Assembly: GCA_023421115.1 (NCBI GenBank)
Contig: JAEZUI010000071.1
Span: forward strand, 1 to 24,473
Direction of reading: 5' to 3'
From: Bacillota bacterium
GTDB taxonomy: Bacteria > Bacillota > Clostridia > Acetivibrionales > Acetivibrionaceae
DNA length: 24,473 nt
Shown: positions 8,699 through 17,306 of the stretch, one piece after another
How positions within the stretch are numbered: the stretch's first letter is position 1
Layout of the letters: each line of letters begins with the position of its first letter
Position numbers and translations under genes: made by a program
Notes under the pieces: model-generated
The model's database searches: none
What the model saw: the letters and a program-made list of their open reading frames with translations, nothing else
Told to the model about the DNA's origin: nothing

Positions 8699-8803
8699 TG
8701 AAGTGGTCTAAATGTGTCATAAACTTTAAATTTAAGTTGGCTTTAAATTATAGATAAATACTTAGCTACTTATTTTAGTAAGTTAAGTTGAGGTTTTTGT
8801 TAT

Positions 8804-8827
8804 AAAGTATTTCTAGAAATATACTTT
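8804..8827. promoter_or_regulatory. Palindromic operator-like site before the 8862 gene
   Basis: TATTTCTAGAAATA (8808-8821) is a perfect 14-bp palindrome, extended outward by AAAG on the left and CTTT on the right with a 2-bp offset. A TATAAT box follows at 8831-8836, so the palindrome covers the expected -35 region of that promoter, the usual place for a repressor site. No regulator gene is adjacent. Confidence 0.45.
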
Positions 8828-8861
8828 ATATATAATTTGTTTTTTATAAGGGGAGAGTTAA

Positions 8862-9743
8862 ATGAGGAGAAGGAAAAGCGTTTTAGTACTGCTAATAATC
8901 TTATTAGTGGTAGGAATTAACTACGTATTAATGACTAGTAAGCCTGTGACAGAAATCATTAATGCAAAAGACTATTTTCTAGGAATTGACATTATAAGTG
9001 TTGCTATTATTATTACTATAGCAGTGAAAATTATAGAAAAAATCCTTTCTAGATTTATCTTTAAGTCGAATTTTCCATATAAACCGAAAGCTTTTTGGTT
9101 AATTAGTTTATCTTTTATTTTATCAGGTTTGTTAATCATATGTATTTATCTAGTTGAAGAATACGTTCCAGTATATAAACTGAATTATTTTTACATAAAC
9201 TTAGTATTTCAACTTTTCATATCATTAATTGCGTCCGCAATTGTATATGAAATATATAATTTTTGTTCATCTTTTTCTCTAAAAATTTCATTATTACTCA
9301 TCGAACTAGCTAATAAACTATTCGATATGAACAAAGTTGAATTAGCGTTAGCTGTTTATATTAGATTAAGCAAAAGCACTACTCTTTCTAATATTCCGGT
9401 TGTTTATGCAAAAATAAAGCTAGGAATGTCAAAATGCTATTACGAATTATCAAAAAAATCTTCAAAAAGATCCTTCCTCCAAAAAGCAATTAAGGAATTG
9501 GAGGACATATCAAAAATCAGATCACTCGGAAAACACCTTGGCATTATTAAAACAAATCTTGGAGATTTGTACTGTGAGTACTATGAAATAGATAACAAAA
9601 CAAATCACCTCAGCACCTCACTTTCTCTATATGAAAATGCAATGAATTACTTTAACAAAGATGAAAATTTTGAAATTTATATGGAAATCTTAAATAAAGC
9701 CGACAAAATAAAATCAAGGTTGTCAGCACTAAGCTTCAGTTAG
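8862..9743 (+). CDS. Membrane protein with helical (TPR-like) C-terminal domain, unknown function
   Basis: 293 residues. Four hydrophobic helices lie at about 6-24, 42-64, 79-101 and 110-131. From about 145 to the end the protein is a soluble series of amphipathic helices whose pattern (LALAVYIRLSKST, then KLGMSKCYYELS, then IIKTNLGDLYCEY) resembles tetratricopeptide repeats, so it probably binds another protein on the cytoplasmic side. The start ATG follows AAGGGGAGAG closely. Monocistronic. I do not recognise the family. A T-rich hairpin at 9760-9793 could end the transcript. Confidence 0.7.
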   Translation: MRRRKSVLVLLIILLVVGINYVLMTSKPVTEIINAKDYFLGIDIISVAIIITIAVKIIEKILSRFIFKSNFPYKPKAFWLISLSFILSGLLIICIYLVEEYVPVYKLNYFYINLVFQLFISLIASAIVYEIYNFCSSFSLKISLLLIELANKLFDMNKVELALAVYIRLSKSTTLSNIPVVYAKIKLGMSKCYYELSKKSSKRSFLQKAIKELEDISKIRSLGKHLGIIKTNLGDLYCEYYEIDNKTNHLSTSLSLYENAMNYFNKDENFEIYMEILNKADKIKSRLSALSFS

Positions 9744-9759
9744 TTGGAATACAATGGCA

Positions 9760-9793
9760 AAAGTATTAGTCATTAAATCCAGTACTTTTTTCC
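9760..9793 (+). terminator. Weak terminator after the 8862 gene
   Basis: AAAGTATT (9760-9767) pairs with AGTACTTT (9781-9788, one G-U), followed by a run of T. The stem is A/T-rich, so the call is tentative. Confidence 0.45.
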
Positions 9794-9870
9794 ATTATGA
9801 TATTTTTCTTAATTTCTATTGTCTTTTGTTTTATATATTTACACCTATTAATTTTATTTCCAATATATGA

Positions 9871-10121
9871 CGATATTTGATATTGAGAAATATTTATAAA
9901 TCCAGTTCACAAATATCATACAATCCATTTGATTTCAAAGTACAAAATAGTGAAGGTCAGATTACCGATCAATCCTTTACTACTATTAATCACATCTTTT
10001 CAATTTTCAATCAGGTGAGTTAGCCCCAGGAGTTAAAGTAACAAATCAAGAATTGTATCTGTTTGGTATCATTGCTAAAGTCAATATATATCTTTTCATC
10101 TTATTCAAAAATTATAAATAG
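9871..10121 (+). pseudogene. DUF4352-like domain relic, frameshifted and 5'-truncated
   Basis: The plus-strand frame from 9871 reads RNIYKSSSQISYNPFDFKVQ, then NSEGQITDQSFTTIN, and stops at a TAG near 10021. In another frame, starting near 10012, the sequence continues SGELAPGVKVTNQELYLFG and ends at 10121. Together these match the C-terminal half of the DUF4352 immunoglobulin-like domain found in clostridial lipoproteins ('yNp.dF.l.dsdG' followed by 'sgeLapG.kv.g...f'). The signal peptide and N-terminal strands are missing, and at least one frameshift lies around 10000-10015. A stem-loop overlapping the stop looks like the gene's old terminator. The rest of the 9744-10261 gap shows nothing else. 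Confidence 0.6.
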
Positions 10122-10175
10122 CTACCCCATTTTATATTAACTACAACGGGGTAGCTACTTTCATAAAAGTTTTAT
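10119..10175. terminator. Stem-loop terminator in the 9.7-10.3 kb gap
   Basis: A perfect 10-bp stem, TAGCTACCCC (10119-10128) with GGGGTAGCTA (10148-10157), 19-nt loop, with T-rich flanks on both strands. It begins at the stop codon of the DUF4352 relic, and may now serve the minus-strand gene at 10262. Confidence 0.65.
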
Positions 10176-10261
10176 AAAACTTATAGTAGTTTTCTTACTT
10201 AAATTAACATTAGTCTATATCAACAAATAACCGTAATACTACCTTTCAGGATATAGAAGTT

Positions 10262-11107
10262 CTACTTCTTTAGACTTTCATTAGTAGTAGGTACTTCCAT
10301 AATTAGCCTTTCTTTAGGAATTTTCACGACATTTGAATTCGGTGTAGGACTTGGGCTCGGTGTAGAATTTGTTATGGCAATACCTAAACCTTTGCATACC
10401 TTTATAAAATCTTCTACTGCTTTTTTATTGTTAGTAGTGAAATTCATATAAAGAAAATTACCTTGGGTGTACAATTGGGATATTTTGAAATACTCATGAT
10501 ATAACAAGTTCAGTCTTATTTTTCCATCACATGGTATATTGATGTTTATATTTTCTTCTATAACTTCAGCTATTGACTGTACATCGACCCCAGCATCTGT
10601 GAAAATATAATCTAGATTTTTTTGCTCTAATGAAATATTACTTGCTTTTACTTTTTTAAAGACTAAAGAATTGTCTTTAGAGTCAAAATAATAATCTAAT
10701 TTAAATTCGAAACTAGCGGTTTTATCAAGTCTAGTAAACATTGTGCCTAATAAAAATTTTTCATACCTTCTTACTCTGACTTCAGTGCTAAAGTATATAG
10801 CATCTAGAGTCACTTTTTTTAACTTTAAACTAGTAATGTGCACTTTATTATAGTTGGTATCTTTTACTGGATAATTGATGTTCTTTAGATTATCATTTAA
10901 TTTTTCGAAATTTAGCCCCAACTTCACAGTGGAATTGGTGGAACCTATATTGTAAGAGGCATTATGGTATTTTCCTGGGTATCTGAGAATATCAATTAAG
11001 TCGAGAAATCCTGAATCACTAGAAGCCGCATATCCCATTTCTCCAAAACTAAACACGCATGCTAATAGTGTAGCAATGCACAAAAAATTAATTACTTTTC
11101 TTCTCAT
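10262..11107 (-). CDS. Secreted protein of unknown function
   Basis: 281 residues with a typical signal peptide (MRRKVINFLCIATLLACVFSFGEMGYA, cut at about residue 27). The central 50-215 region is rich in alternating hydrophobic/polar residues and Lys, suggesting a beta-sandwich or lipid-binding-like fold. A Pro/Ser/Thr linker (TPSPSPTPNS) separates it from a short basic tail. The start is supported by AGGAGG 8 nt upstream. No catalytic motif or family is recognisable. It is the last of a run of minus-strand exported proteins, about 100 bp after the preceding gene, with its own likely promoter. Confidence 0.7.
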   Translation of the reverse strand: MRRKVINFLCIATLLACVFSFGEMGYAASSDSGFLDLIDILRYPGKYHNASYNIGSTNSTVKLGLNFEKLNDNLKNINYPVKDTNYNKVHITSLKLKKVTLDAIYFSTEVRVRRYEKFLLGTMFTRLDKTASFEFKLDYYFDSKDNSLVFKKVKASNISLEQKNLDYIFTDAGVDVQSIAEVIEENININIPCDGKIRLNLLYHEYFKISQLYTQGNFLYMNFTTNNKKAVEDFIKVCKGLGIAITNSTPSPSPTPNSNVVKIPKERLIMEVPTTNESLKK

Positions 11108-11206
11108 TTTTCATTCCTCCTAATAATATATAATATAAATACTGCTACCTCTGTCCTCCTTTCTTTGATAGTTTCAAATTGTAAATGTACTTTTATTAAG
11201 GACAAC

Positions 11207-11698
11207 TTAATTTCTCATATTGATATGACTTCGCAACTTTCTAAACAGAACGAACTCTCCATTAATGCTTAATTTTGTAATCACCAAATCCATAGCGTAA
11301 AAATTTGAATTTCCCCTGTTTACATGTCCGCTGCATAATAAATTGCCCGATTTGTCTTGAAAAATGTAATTAATCCGACCTTCGGCATTGTCTTCATAAG
11401 AATATTTCCATATCTGTTCTCCAGTTTTACTGTAACAGAAAACATATCCCTGCTTTAATGACGGTTCATCCCATGGAAACGTTGCAGATACACCGAATAC
11501 TATGTTTCCGTTGTTTAGCAGGGTTATTTCTGTTGTAGACCCCCCGGGTTCTTCGAAAGAAAAATCGAGTTTAGGCTTTGTGTTTATATCGTACAATAAT
11601 CTCCAAACTATTGTCTCGGTATTTTGAGGTAATTTATTTTCTTCACAACCTTTTATTGCAAGTAATAAGCTGAAAAACAAAATGAAAAAATCATTCAT
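11207..11698 (-). CDS. Short lipoprotein with beta-propeller-like repeats, probably truncated
   Basis: 163 residues. A hydrophobic N-terminus ends in IKGCEEN, a plausible lipobox. The body shows blade-like repeats of a PQQ/WD-type propeller: TTEITLLNNGNIVFG, GYVFCYSKTGEQIWKYSY, INYIFQDKSGNLLCSG and DLVITKLSINGEFVLFRKL. Only about three blades are present, followed by an unrelated RSHINMRN and a stop. Propeller proteins of this kind usually run past 300 residues, so the 3' part has probably been lost. Its ATG lies inside the preceding gene with an 8-nt overlap (ATGAATGA) and there is no separate Shine-Dalgarno, so translation is probably coupled. Confidence 0.6.
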   Translation of the reverse strand: MNDFFILFFSLLLAIKGCEENKLPQNTETIVWRLLYDINTKPKLDFSFEEPGGSTTEITLLNNGNIVFGVSATFPWDEPSLKQGYVFCYSKTGEQIWKYSYEDNAEGRINYIFQDKSGNLLCSGHVNRGNSNFYAMDLVITKLSINGEFVLFRKLRSHINMRN

Positions 11699-12653
11699 TA
11701 TAATTGTATATTATGTTACCTATCTTATTTTCTGCCCATTCAGCCATTGGTTCCGGAATCTTCTCCGCATAGTTTTTATCATTGGTATAGTAATATATCC
11801 CTTCATCTCCAATAATAGCTGCATATATATGTTTAGAAGAAATAATATATGAGCAGCATCCATATGCTCCTCTCAAGTAGGAATTGCCGGCCTTCACTTT
11901 TTCTCCATCCATAATTACTTCAGAATAACCTACATAAGATGTATAAGATATAAAATCACTATATTTATCACCAACCAGCTTTTTGAATAATTTATCTTGC
12001 TCCTCAGTTTGTACAATTCCAACTTCCAATGCTGTAGGCATAGCAATTTCTATATCTCCCAATACATAATCCGAGTCAAACGCCACTCCCATACCACACA
12101 TATAATCATACATATTTGAATTCAATTTTAGTAAATCATCTTCAATCTTGAACTCGAAAAAAACATTCTCATTCTTTTCATCATAAGTAGTATCCTTAAA
12201 TACAGTTTTCGCAGAGCCATTGTTTACAATCCCAAAGCTCCTTCCTACGATTTTCCCTCTTTTATCTGTATCTTCAGTAAGAGAAATGGTTTTGAATTCT
12301 TTCATTTCATTAAAATCATCAATATAACCTTCCAGCTTTATATTGGTTTTATATTGGTCATAATAATAAACTCCGGAAACCTTATCGTCTGAAACTTCAA
12401 TCTTTGCATGTATCTTTGAATCGCCAATAGTACCTGCAAACCAGTTTTTATCGACAGTTGGCTGATAAGAATCTGATATCGGCATTTGAGTTGCCGTCTG
12501 TATGATAGGTTCCTGTGTTTTTGTGACTTGTTCTTTATTTTCAGCTGTTGAAACAGGTTCAACAGTACCTGTATCCGGTTCCTTCTGTATATTTGGTGTA
12601 GAACACCCAGCTAACATTAGTGTTATAAGCATTGTGATTGCTACTTTCTTCAT
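11691..12653 (-). CDS. Lipoprotein of unknown function
   Basis: 320 residues. The lipobox is LMLAGCST with Cys at about residue 17. A Thr/Gln/Pro/Glu-rich spacer runs to about residue 65, then an all-beta domain (NWFAGTIGDSKIHAKIEVSD and GVYYYDQYKTNIKLEGYIDD), as in lipoproteins that present a small beta-barrel domain outside the cell. The C-terminal half has a Cys pair (YGCCSY) and ends in IIYNYNE. I chose the ATG at 12653 because AAGGAG lies 7 nt before it; a longer frame begins at 12683 without such support. It is coupled to the following short lipoprotein gene. The partner is unknown. Confidence 0.78.
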   Translation of the reverse strand: MKKVAITMLITLMLAGCSTPNIQKEPDTGTVEPVSTAENKEQVTKTQEPIIQTATQMPISDSYQPTVDKNWFAGTIGDSKIHAKIEVSDDKVSGVYYYDQYKTNIKLEGYIDDFNEMKEFKTISLTEDTDKRGKIVGRSFGIVNNGSAKTVFKDTTYDEKNENVFFEFKIEDDLLKLNSNMYDYMCGMGVAFDSDYVLGDIEIAMPTALEVGIVQTEEQDKLFKKLVGDKYSDFISYTSYVGYSEVIMDGEKVKAGNSYLRGAYGCCSYIISSKHIYAAIIGDEGIYYYTNDKNYAEKIPEPMAEWAENKIGNIIYNYNE

Positions 12654-12731
12654 GAATAAGCTCCTTATAATTTCTTTTTGCAACCTTCCATTAAAGCTAA
12701 TTATATACTATAAAATTCACTTTTTCGATAA

Positions 12732-14156
12732 CTAGTTTGCATAGATAATAATGTTTGCACCTTTGAAATCTGATATGTGCCACTTTTCATTTGCCTTTGT
12801 TAATATGAATTCTATGTCTTCATCCTCAATAGTTGCAGTAACTGTTGCCGAGTCCCCATTTTCTTTTACATTAAAATCAATATTTTCAAGTTGTAAAGCT
12901 TCGAACCAGGCATATTCTTTTTCAAAACTTAATTTCTTATTTGAAACATTTAATTCGCTTAGTCTTTTTGAAAGTTCATCACACTTCTCTTCATAGTTAT
13001 TCAGTATGCTTAATTTTAAAAACTGAGAAACAACAGCTTCAGGTTTTTCCGGATAATTATCAAGGTTTATACTTGTTGATTGTAATTTGAAATCTTGACC
13101 GTCCCAATCATAAAATCTTGATACATAATAATAAAGAACATCATAACTATACCTATTTTGAACAAAACCATCGTAATATCCATCCTCATCGAGGTCCACC
13201 AAGTAGTCTTCACCAGCGCCAGTTGCCGATGCACTATATGCTATTTGTTTGATGGCATCATTATCAATTTCATACAATGCAAAACCTGATAATTTATACC
13301 AATTTGTCAGATCCGTCTTTATGTACTTTTTATTTTCACCTTTTAATTTAATTAATTCAACTCCAGATGTTGCATAGCCATACCCATCTGTCTTTCCAAG
13401 CTCTTGTATTGAATTGCCGTCTTCTCTTAATATAAAAGTTATCAGCCCACCTCCATCGAAAACAATCACTATTTCTTGCTTACCATCTAAATCGATATCA
13501 TCCTTTATAAACTCTTCGACTTTGTCATTTATTCCAAGAAAATTCGAGTATTTTTTATATTCGGCTTGTTCTTCAACAGCAGGTGTATATGTAGTTTGTT
13601 CAGGAACAGATTCCTTTTCAATACGTTTATTAAACCATCTCTCTAATTTTGACTCGTCGACAATTTTTATACTAGATATTATCTTTTGAACACTATCAGC
13701 CATATCGTAATACTCAGAAGGATTGCTATCTCTCACTTCATCTGTCTGGGCATAACCCAACTCGAAACCGTAAGAAATTATCATCACCCAGTCATCAACT
13801 GTTTTTATTTCTGATTTCAATCCCACATCAGGAGTTTCACTTCCTATCTTACCACTTACTGTTATGGCAAAAAATGATAGTACTTTTTCTCCTGTGTAAT
13901 TAACCATTATTACGTAATCATCTTTATGAATTTTATATTTGCTAGAATCCCATGTGTCAGGTATCTGTAGCGATAGTCCCGTATCAGGAATTTGAATTTC
14001 CTTCATTTGCTCAGCAACTAAATTCTCTTTTTCTGATTCAACTTCATTTATTTTAGCAACATCTGCCGTATCTTTATCTTCTACCGGATTTGAATTATTT
14101 GCAGAACACCCAGTCAAAATAAAACCAATCAATAATGCAATCAATATTCTCTTCAT
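12732..14156 (-). CDS. Large lipoprotein with calcium-loop (FG-GAP/VCBS-like) repeats
   Basis: 474 residues. Lipobox ILTGCSAN, then an acidic spacer. Residues about 55-170 (LSLQIPDTWDSSKYKI to MADSVQKIISSIKIV) resemble the 'PsbP-like' uptake or presentation domain found in clostridial lipoproteins. Around 215-345 there are two Asp-rich loops, DIDLDGKQEIVIVFDGGG and DLDEDGYYDGF, typical of FG-GAP/VCBS beta-propeller calcium sites. The last 100 residues (SQFLKLSILNNYEEKC, then ATVTATIEDEDIEFILTKANEKWHISDFK) look like an NTF2/DUF4878-type domain. GAGG lies 8 nt before the ATG. It stands 78 bp upstream of the next lipoprotein gene on the same strand. The function is unknown; an extracellular binding role is likely. 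Confidence 0.75.
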   Translation of the reverse strand: MKRILIALLIGFILTGCSANNSNPVEDKDTADVAKINEVESEKENLVAEQMKEIQIPDTGLSLQIPDTWDSSKYKIHKDDYVIMVNYTGEKVLSFFAITVSGKIGSETPDVGLKSEIKTVDDWVMIISYGFELGYAQTDEVRDSNPSEYYDMADSVQKIISSIKIVDESKLERWFNKRIEKESVPEQTTYTPAVEEQAEYKKYSNFLGINDKVEEFIKDDIDLDGKQEIVIVFDGGGLITFILREDGNSIQELGKTDGYGYATSGVELIKLKGENKKYIKTDLTNWYKLSGFALYEIDNDAIKQIAYSASATGAGEDYLVDLDEDGYYDGFVQNRYSYDVLYYYVSRFYDWDGQDFKLQSTSINLDNYPEKPEAVVSQFLKLSILNNYEEKCDELSKRLSELNVSNKKLSFEKEYAWFEALQLENIDFNVKENGDSATVTATIEDEDIEFILTKANEKWHISDFKGANIIIYAN

Positions 14157-14370
14157 CTACTTATCCTCACTCTAATATTGTTAACTATTGAATTCTTATC
14201 AAGGAAGAAACATGGATAAACTAATTAAAATACAACACATTTAATATGATTATACTTTTTTAAGGTAATAAAAAATAGGTATGCTCCCCCTTTGCATTTG
14301 AACTTTTTATACGCTAAACTTTTACATCCTTTATAAGAAAACTTTATACTTTAAGTATATTATAGTATTC

Positions 14371-14604
14371 TTAATAAGAAAAGTCTCTAAATAACACTTC
14401 AATTTCACTTTCGTTTTCAATTTTACCATCGCTTACGAATTTTTCAACTTCTATAGTTCCATCAGCCAAAAATTCTATTTCCCATCTTTGTCCGGGCACA
14501 GAAACCTCAACTAAAATACCGTCTCTTATCTTGTTAAGACGATAATAGATTCTTCTATCTTCCAACTTGTCTAAAAAATCAATTAATTTTTTCAATGTAT
14601 TCAT
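14371..14604 (-). CDS. Small cytoplasmic protein, immunity-protein-like
   Basis: 77 residues: an N-terminal helix (NTLKKLIDFLDKLEDRRIYY) followed by beta strands (GILVEVSVPGQRWEIEFLAD, then GTIEVEKFVSDGKI) and an acidic C-terminus. Small proteins of this shape are common in Firmicutes, often as orphan immunity-type genes beside polymorphic toxin loci. I recall the pattern but cannot assign a numbered family. AGGGG lies 6 nt before the ATG. No toxin gene is adjacent here, so if it is an immunity protein it is an orphan. Confidence 0.6.
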   Translation of the reverse strand: MNTLKKLIDFLDKLEDRRIYYRLNKIRDGILVEVSVPGQRWEIEFLADGTIEVEKFVSDGKIENESEIEVLFRDFSY

Positions 14605-14717
14605 ATTTAACCCCTATCTAAATATCATCTGCCAATATGTAAAACAAGATCGCATGTAATTTTTGAGTCTAGTGCTATCAAGTAATGCTCATGACTTTTT
14701 TATCAATTTCATTCAGT

Positions 14718-15632
14718 TTAAACTTTTGCTCTCAAACCACTATAAATTCCAATCAAAGCAATTGCATGTATAGCTACAGATAGAATGTCTGTAAATGCTA
14801 AAGCAATCAACATATCTAAAGCATATAACACCATTCCTACGATAAAACTCCATTGATGTCTCTTATTTGCAAAGTACCGGAAAACAACAAATCCCCCAAC
14901 TACAAAAACATTAAATATAATTGCAGTAAACATAACAATTGTATTAATCTCAGGTGTATTCTTAACAATCTCAAGAGCAATTAAGTCTACAATCTGTAAT
15001 ATATAAAGCCCCGCAAAGAAGCTCCAATTACTTCCGGATAAAATACTGATTGCATTTATTATCGAAAGCCCTGCAATCTAATAGAACAAATTGACTCCGT
15101 TCTTTAAAGTTTGCTCGGCTCTAAAAATCTCATTTTCATATATTGCATTGACTTGACTTTTAGCCATTGGATTATTTACTAAGACATCATCTTCTGTCAC
15201 ACTGGTAAAGTTAATTATTCTACCGGTTGTAACATAAACTTTCAATTGATTTTCATCAGGAGCATACCTAATTAAGTCTTCAATAAACTTAGATTTTTTA
15301 CCAACAGAAAAAGGTATCAAAATTGGGTTTGCATAACCTTTAGTAAATACACTTATGCACTGAAAAAATATTAAATTAATCGGCTTTATACTATAAATAG
15401 CTCTTGGTTTTTGATCCTTAATAATAAATCCATTCTCGCTTATTTTTAAAGGACTAATTAATACAATAATGAGTGTAACTACAGCTATTGTAATCAATCC
15501 ACCAAAAGCCATTCCAATAAAAGCACCCCAAGTTGAGCTTACTAGCATTACTATTGCTGTTGTAATCCCCCATATAGAATACAAAAGTAGCAACATTCTT
15601 ACAAATGAAATATATTATTTTTTCTCATACAT
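14718..15632 (-). pseudogene. Membrane protein gene broken by an ochre and an amber codon
   Basis: One continuous reading frame with two in-frame stops. A strong Shine-Dalgarno GGAGGT (15641-15646) precedes an ATG at 15630-15632 that starts MYEKK. Then comes TAA (15615-15617), YISFVRMLLLLYSIWGITTA..., then TAG (15078-15080) in the middle of LFY[stop]IAGLSIINAISILSG. The frame finally runs to 14718. Removing the stops gives a 304-residue protein with about two helices near the N-terminus, a soluble middle region (residues 60-185) and four helices at the C-terminus (FFAGLYILQIVDLIAL ... GIYSGLRAKV). The amber codon sits where relatives I recall have Trp (FYWIAGLS), which fits a TGG-to-TAG change. 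The pieces 15078-15596 and 14718-14933 would otherwise look like two small genes. Confidence 0.72.
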
Positions 15633-15684
15633 ACAAACTGACCTCCAGTAAAACATTTGACTATATATAACTTAAATTTCTATT

Positions 15685-15864
15685 CTACCCATTTTGATTT
15701 AGGTCTTCATATTCCCTTTCTTCATCAAGTATATAGTATTCTACATGACATATTTTATCAAGTATACATTTATTATCATTATAAAGCAAAAAAGTATCTA
15801 TCATCAAGAAAATATATCTATCAGTCATTTCAAGATTTCTAAAGATATGGTTTATAACAGGCAT
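15685..15864 (-). CDS. Small hypothetical protein
   Basis: 59 residues (MPVINHIFRNLEMTDRYIFL..., ending DLNQNG), acidic at its C-terminus. The ATG at 15864 has AGGA 6 nt upstream; a TTG at 15879 would add five residues but lacks a ribosome binding site. It ends 52 bp before the start of the broken membrane-protein gene, on the same strand. It could also be the C-terminal remnant of a longer gene, because a stop closes the frame a few codons upstream. No family recognised. Confidence 0.4.
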   Translation of the reverse strand: MPVINHIFRNLEMTDRYIFLMIDTFLLYNDNKCILDKICHVEYYILDEEREYEDLNQNG

Positions 15865-15995
15865 CTCATTTCCTGACAAAATACGGTAAATAATTTAGAT
15901 GTACTTAGATTTACCAGATTTCGAGTAAGTTTTTGATTGGATTAATTGAGTATAACGAAGATATTGATATATGGTGCTCTGAAATATAAGAAATA

Positions 15996-16056
15996 AAGTC
16001 CACCTCATGATGCACTTCAACATCGGGAGATGGACTTATCTATCATTTCATAGATA
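15996..16056 (-). terminator. Two tandem hairpins, terminator of the 16143 gene
   Basis: An 11-bp stem (15996-16006 with 16027-16037) whose one odd pair is G-U on the minus strand only, followed on that strand by TATTTCTTATATTTC. Directly beside it, TATCTAT (16037-16043) pairs with ATAGATA (16050-16056). The minus-strand bias fits termination of the beta-helix protein gene about 100 bp upstream. Confidence 0.65.
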
Positions 16057-16142
16057 ACGTATTTACTAATTTTGCACTCTATATAAAAAGTGTATAGTTT
16101 TTATTTTCACCTGACTCGAACTATTTCATAGTCAGTTTTGAA

Positions 16143-17306
16143 TTATTTATCCCAAGAGTTGCCATTAAATGTGCAATTCTCGAATTTTACTGCCTCTTCA
16201 TTATCCATTAAATAATCACATACATTATTACTAAATTCAGTTTCTTTTACCAAGATACTGCTCTCACTGTTTTCATCAAAACTTAGTGTTGAAAAAACAC
16301 ATGTCTCTCCATACTCTTCTCCACTAGCATGCGAATTATTCGATATTTTACACTTATTCACAACAACTTCCGATTTGCCATTTACATCCATAAAGTTCCA
16401 TCTAAAATGATTATTGTCACTCATTTCGCATTCTTCAATCAAAACATCTTTAGAATTCGATACAAAAATAATATTGCTATAAGCTTCATGATTTGAAATC
16501 TTGCTCTTCATTAAATTTATATCTTCCGAGTCATATATTTGCACTGCACGTAATGAACAATGATTTATATTTGAGTTTGTCATATCCAGCCGTTTAACAC
16601 GAAGCAAATCTAACCCAATACTTCCACATCCGTAAAGTTCACAATTGTTAATTTTAATATCCGTACTGTCTTTAAAGCTTAGTACTCCCTCATCACAGAT
16701 ATATTCTGCAGGAGTGTGTCCAGCAGTGATATTCCTGATAGTTACATTATTTACAGATACAAATCTCATTATCTCTGCGAATCGAGGTTTTACCACTATT
16801 TCCGTTTTACCTTCACTTGAACCTTCTATAATTAAATTACTTATATTCTTAATATTTAATTCTTTCCCGTCAGGAACACTTTCCCATGTTACACCATTTT
16901 GTAACTCAATATCTTCGCTTACACTTGACAAGTCATAGATTCCTGGCTCGAAAATAATCTTTTTATTTGAGCCAATAGCTTTTACAAAATCTTCAGCTGT
17001 ATCAACAACAACTTCATCAAGCCTTTGTCCTATATATACACTATTACTTTTTTCATCCCAAGATACCTGTTTGTCTAATGCCTCAGAAACAGCCCTCACA
17101 GGCAGATATGTTGTACCATCATATATAAACGGTTCAACTATTTTTCCATTTCCATCCTTTGGAGTAATTTTATCACCGTCAACATAGATCTTAATTCCAT
17201 TATAAAATGCTGTAATATTCTTTCCAACAGGAGATGCATAAACTGCTGATGATACCAATACTGTAGTTATAACCCCTGCAACAAAACACTTGATTTCTTT
17301 TTTCAT
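16143..17306 (-). CDS. Secreted stalk-domain / right-handed beta-helix protein
   Basis: 387 residues. Residues 1-24 are a signal peptide (KKEIKCFVAGVITTVLVSSAVYA). Residues about 33-93 form a copper-amine-oxidase-N type stalk domain (IKIYVDGDKITPKDGNGKIV, then DGTTYLPVRAVSEAL and VSWDEKSNSVYIG). From about 97 to the end there is a parallel beta-helix built from repeats of the type 'v.i.n.ti...', as in periplasmic copper-binding/pectate-lyase-like folds: NLIIEGSSEG, VNNVTIRNITAG, STDIKINNCELYG, SKDVLIEECEMSDN and AVKFENCTFNGNSW. It probably sits at the cell surface and binds a polysaccharide. No catalytic triad is obvious. A GGAGGG Shine-Dalgarno precedes the ATG. The gene looks intact. Confidence 0.85.
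   Translation of the reverse strand: MKKEIKCFVAGVITTVLVSSAVYASPVGKNITAFYNGIKIYVDGDKITPKDGNGKIVEPFIYDGTTYLPVRAVSEALDKQVSWDEKSNSVYIGQRLDEVVVDTAEDFVKAIGSNKKIIFEPGIYDLSSVSEDIELQNGVTWESVPDGKELNIKNISNLIIEGSSEGKTEIVVKPRFAEIMRFVSVNNVTIRNITAGHTPAEYICDEGVLSFKDSTDIKINNCELYGCGSIGLDLLRVKRLDMTNSNINHCSLRAVQIYDSEDINLMKSKISNHEAYSNIIFVSNSKDVLIEECEMSDNNHFRWNFMDVNGKSEVVVNKCKISNNSHASGEEYGETCVFSTLSFDENSESSILVKETEFSNNVCDYLMDNEEAVKFENCTFNGNSWDK

Noticed and set aside
14718..14933. A separate 71-residue membrane protein starting at 14933
   Set aside because: The frame continues upstream for 48 more hydrophobic, family-like residues to the amber codon, and no ribosome binding site supports the internal ATG.
15078..15080. 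TAG read as pyrrolysine or programmed read-through
   Set aside because: A second nonsense codon (TAA, 15615-15617) lies in the same frame near the start, so simple decay is more likely.
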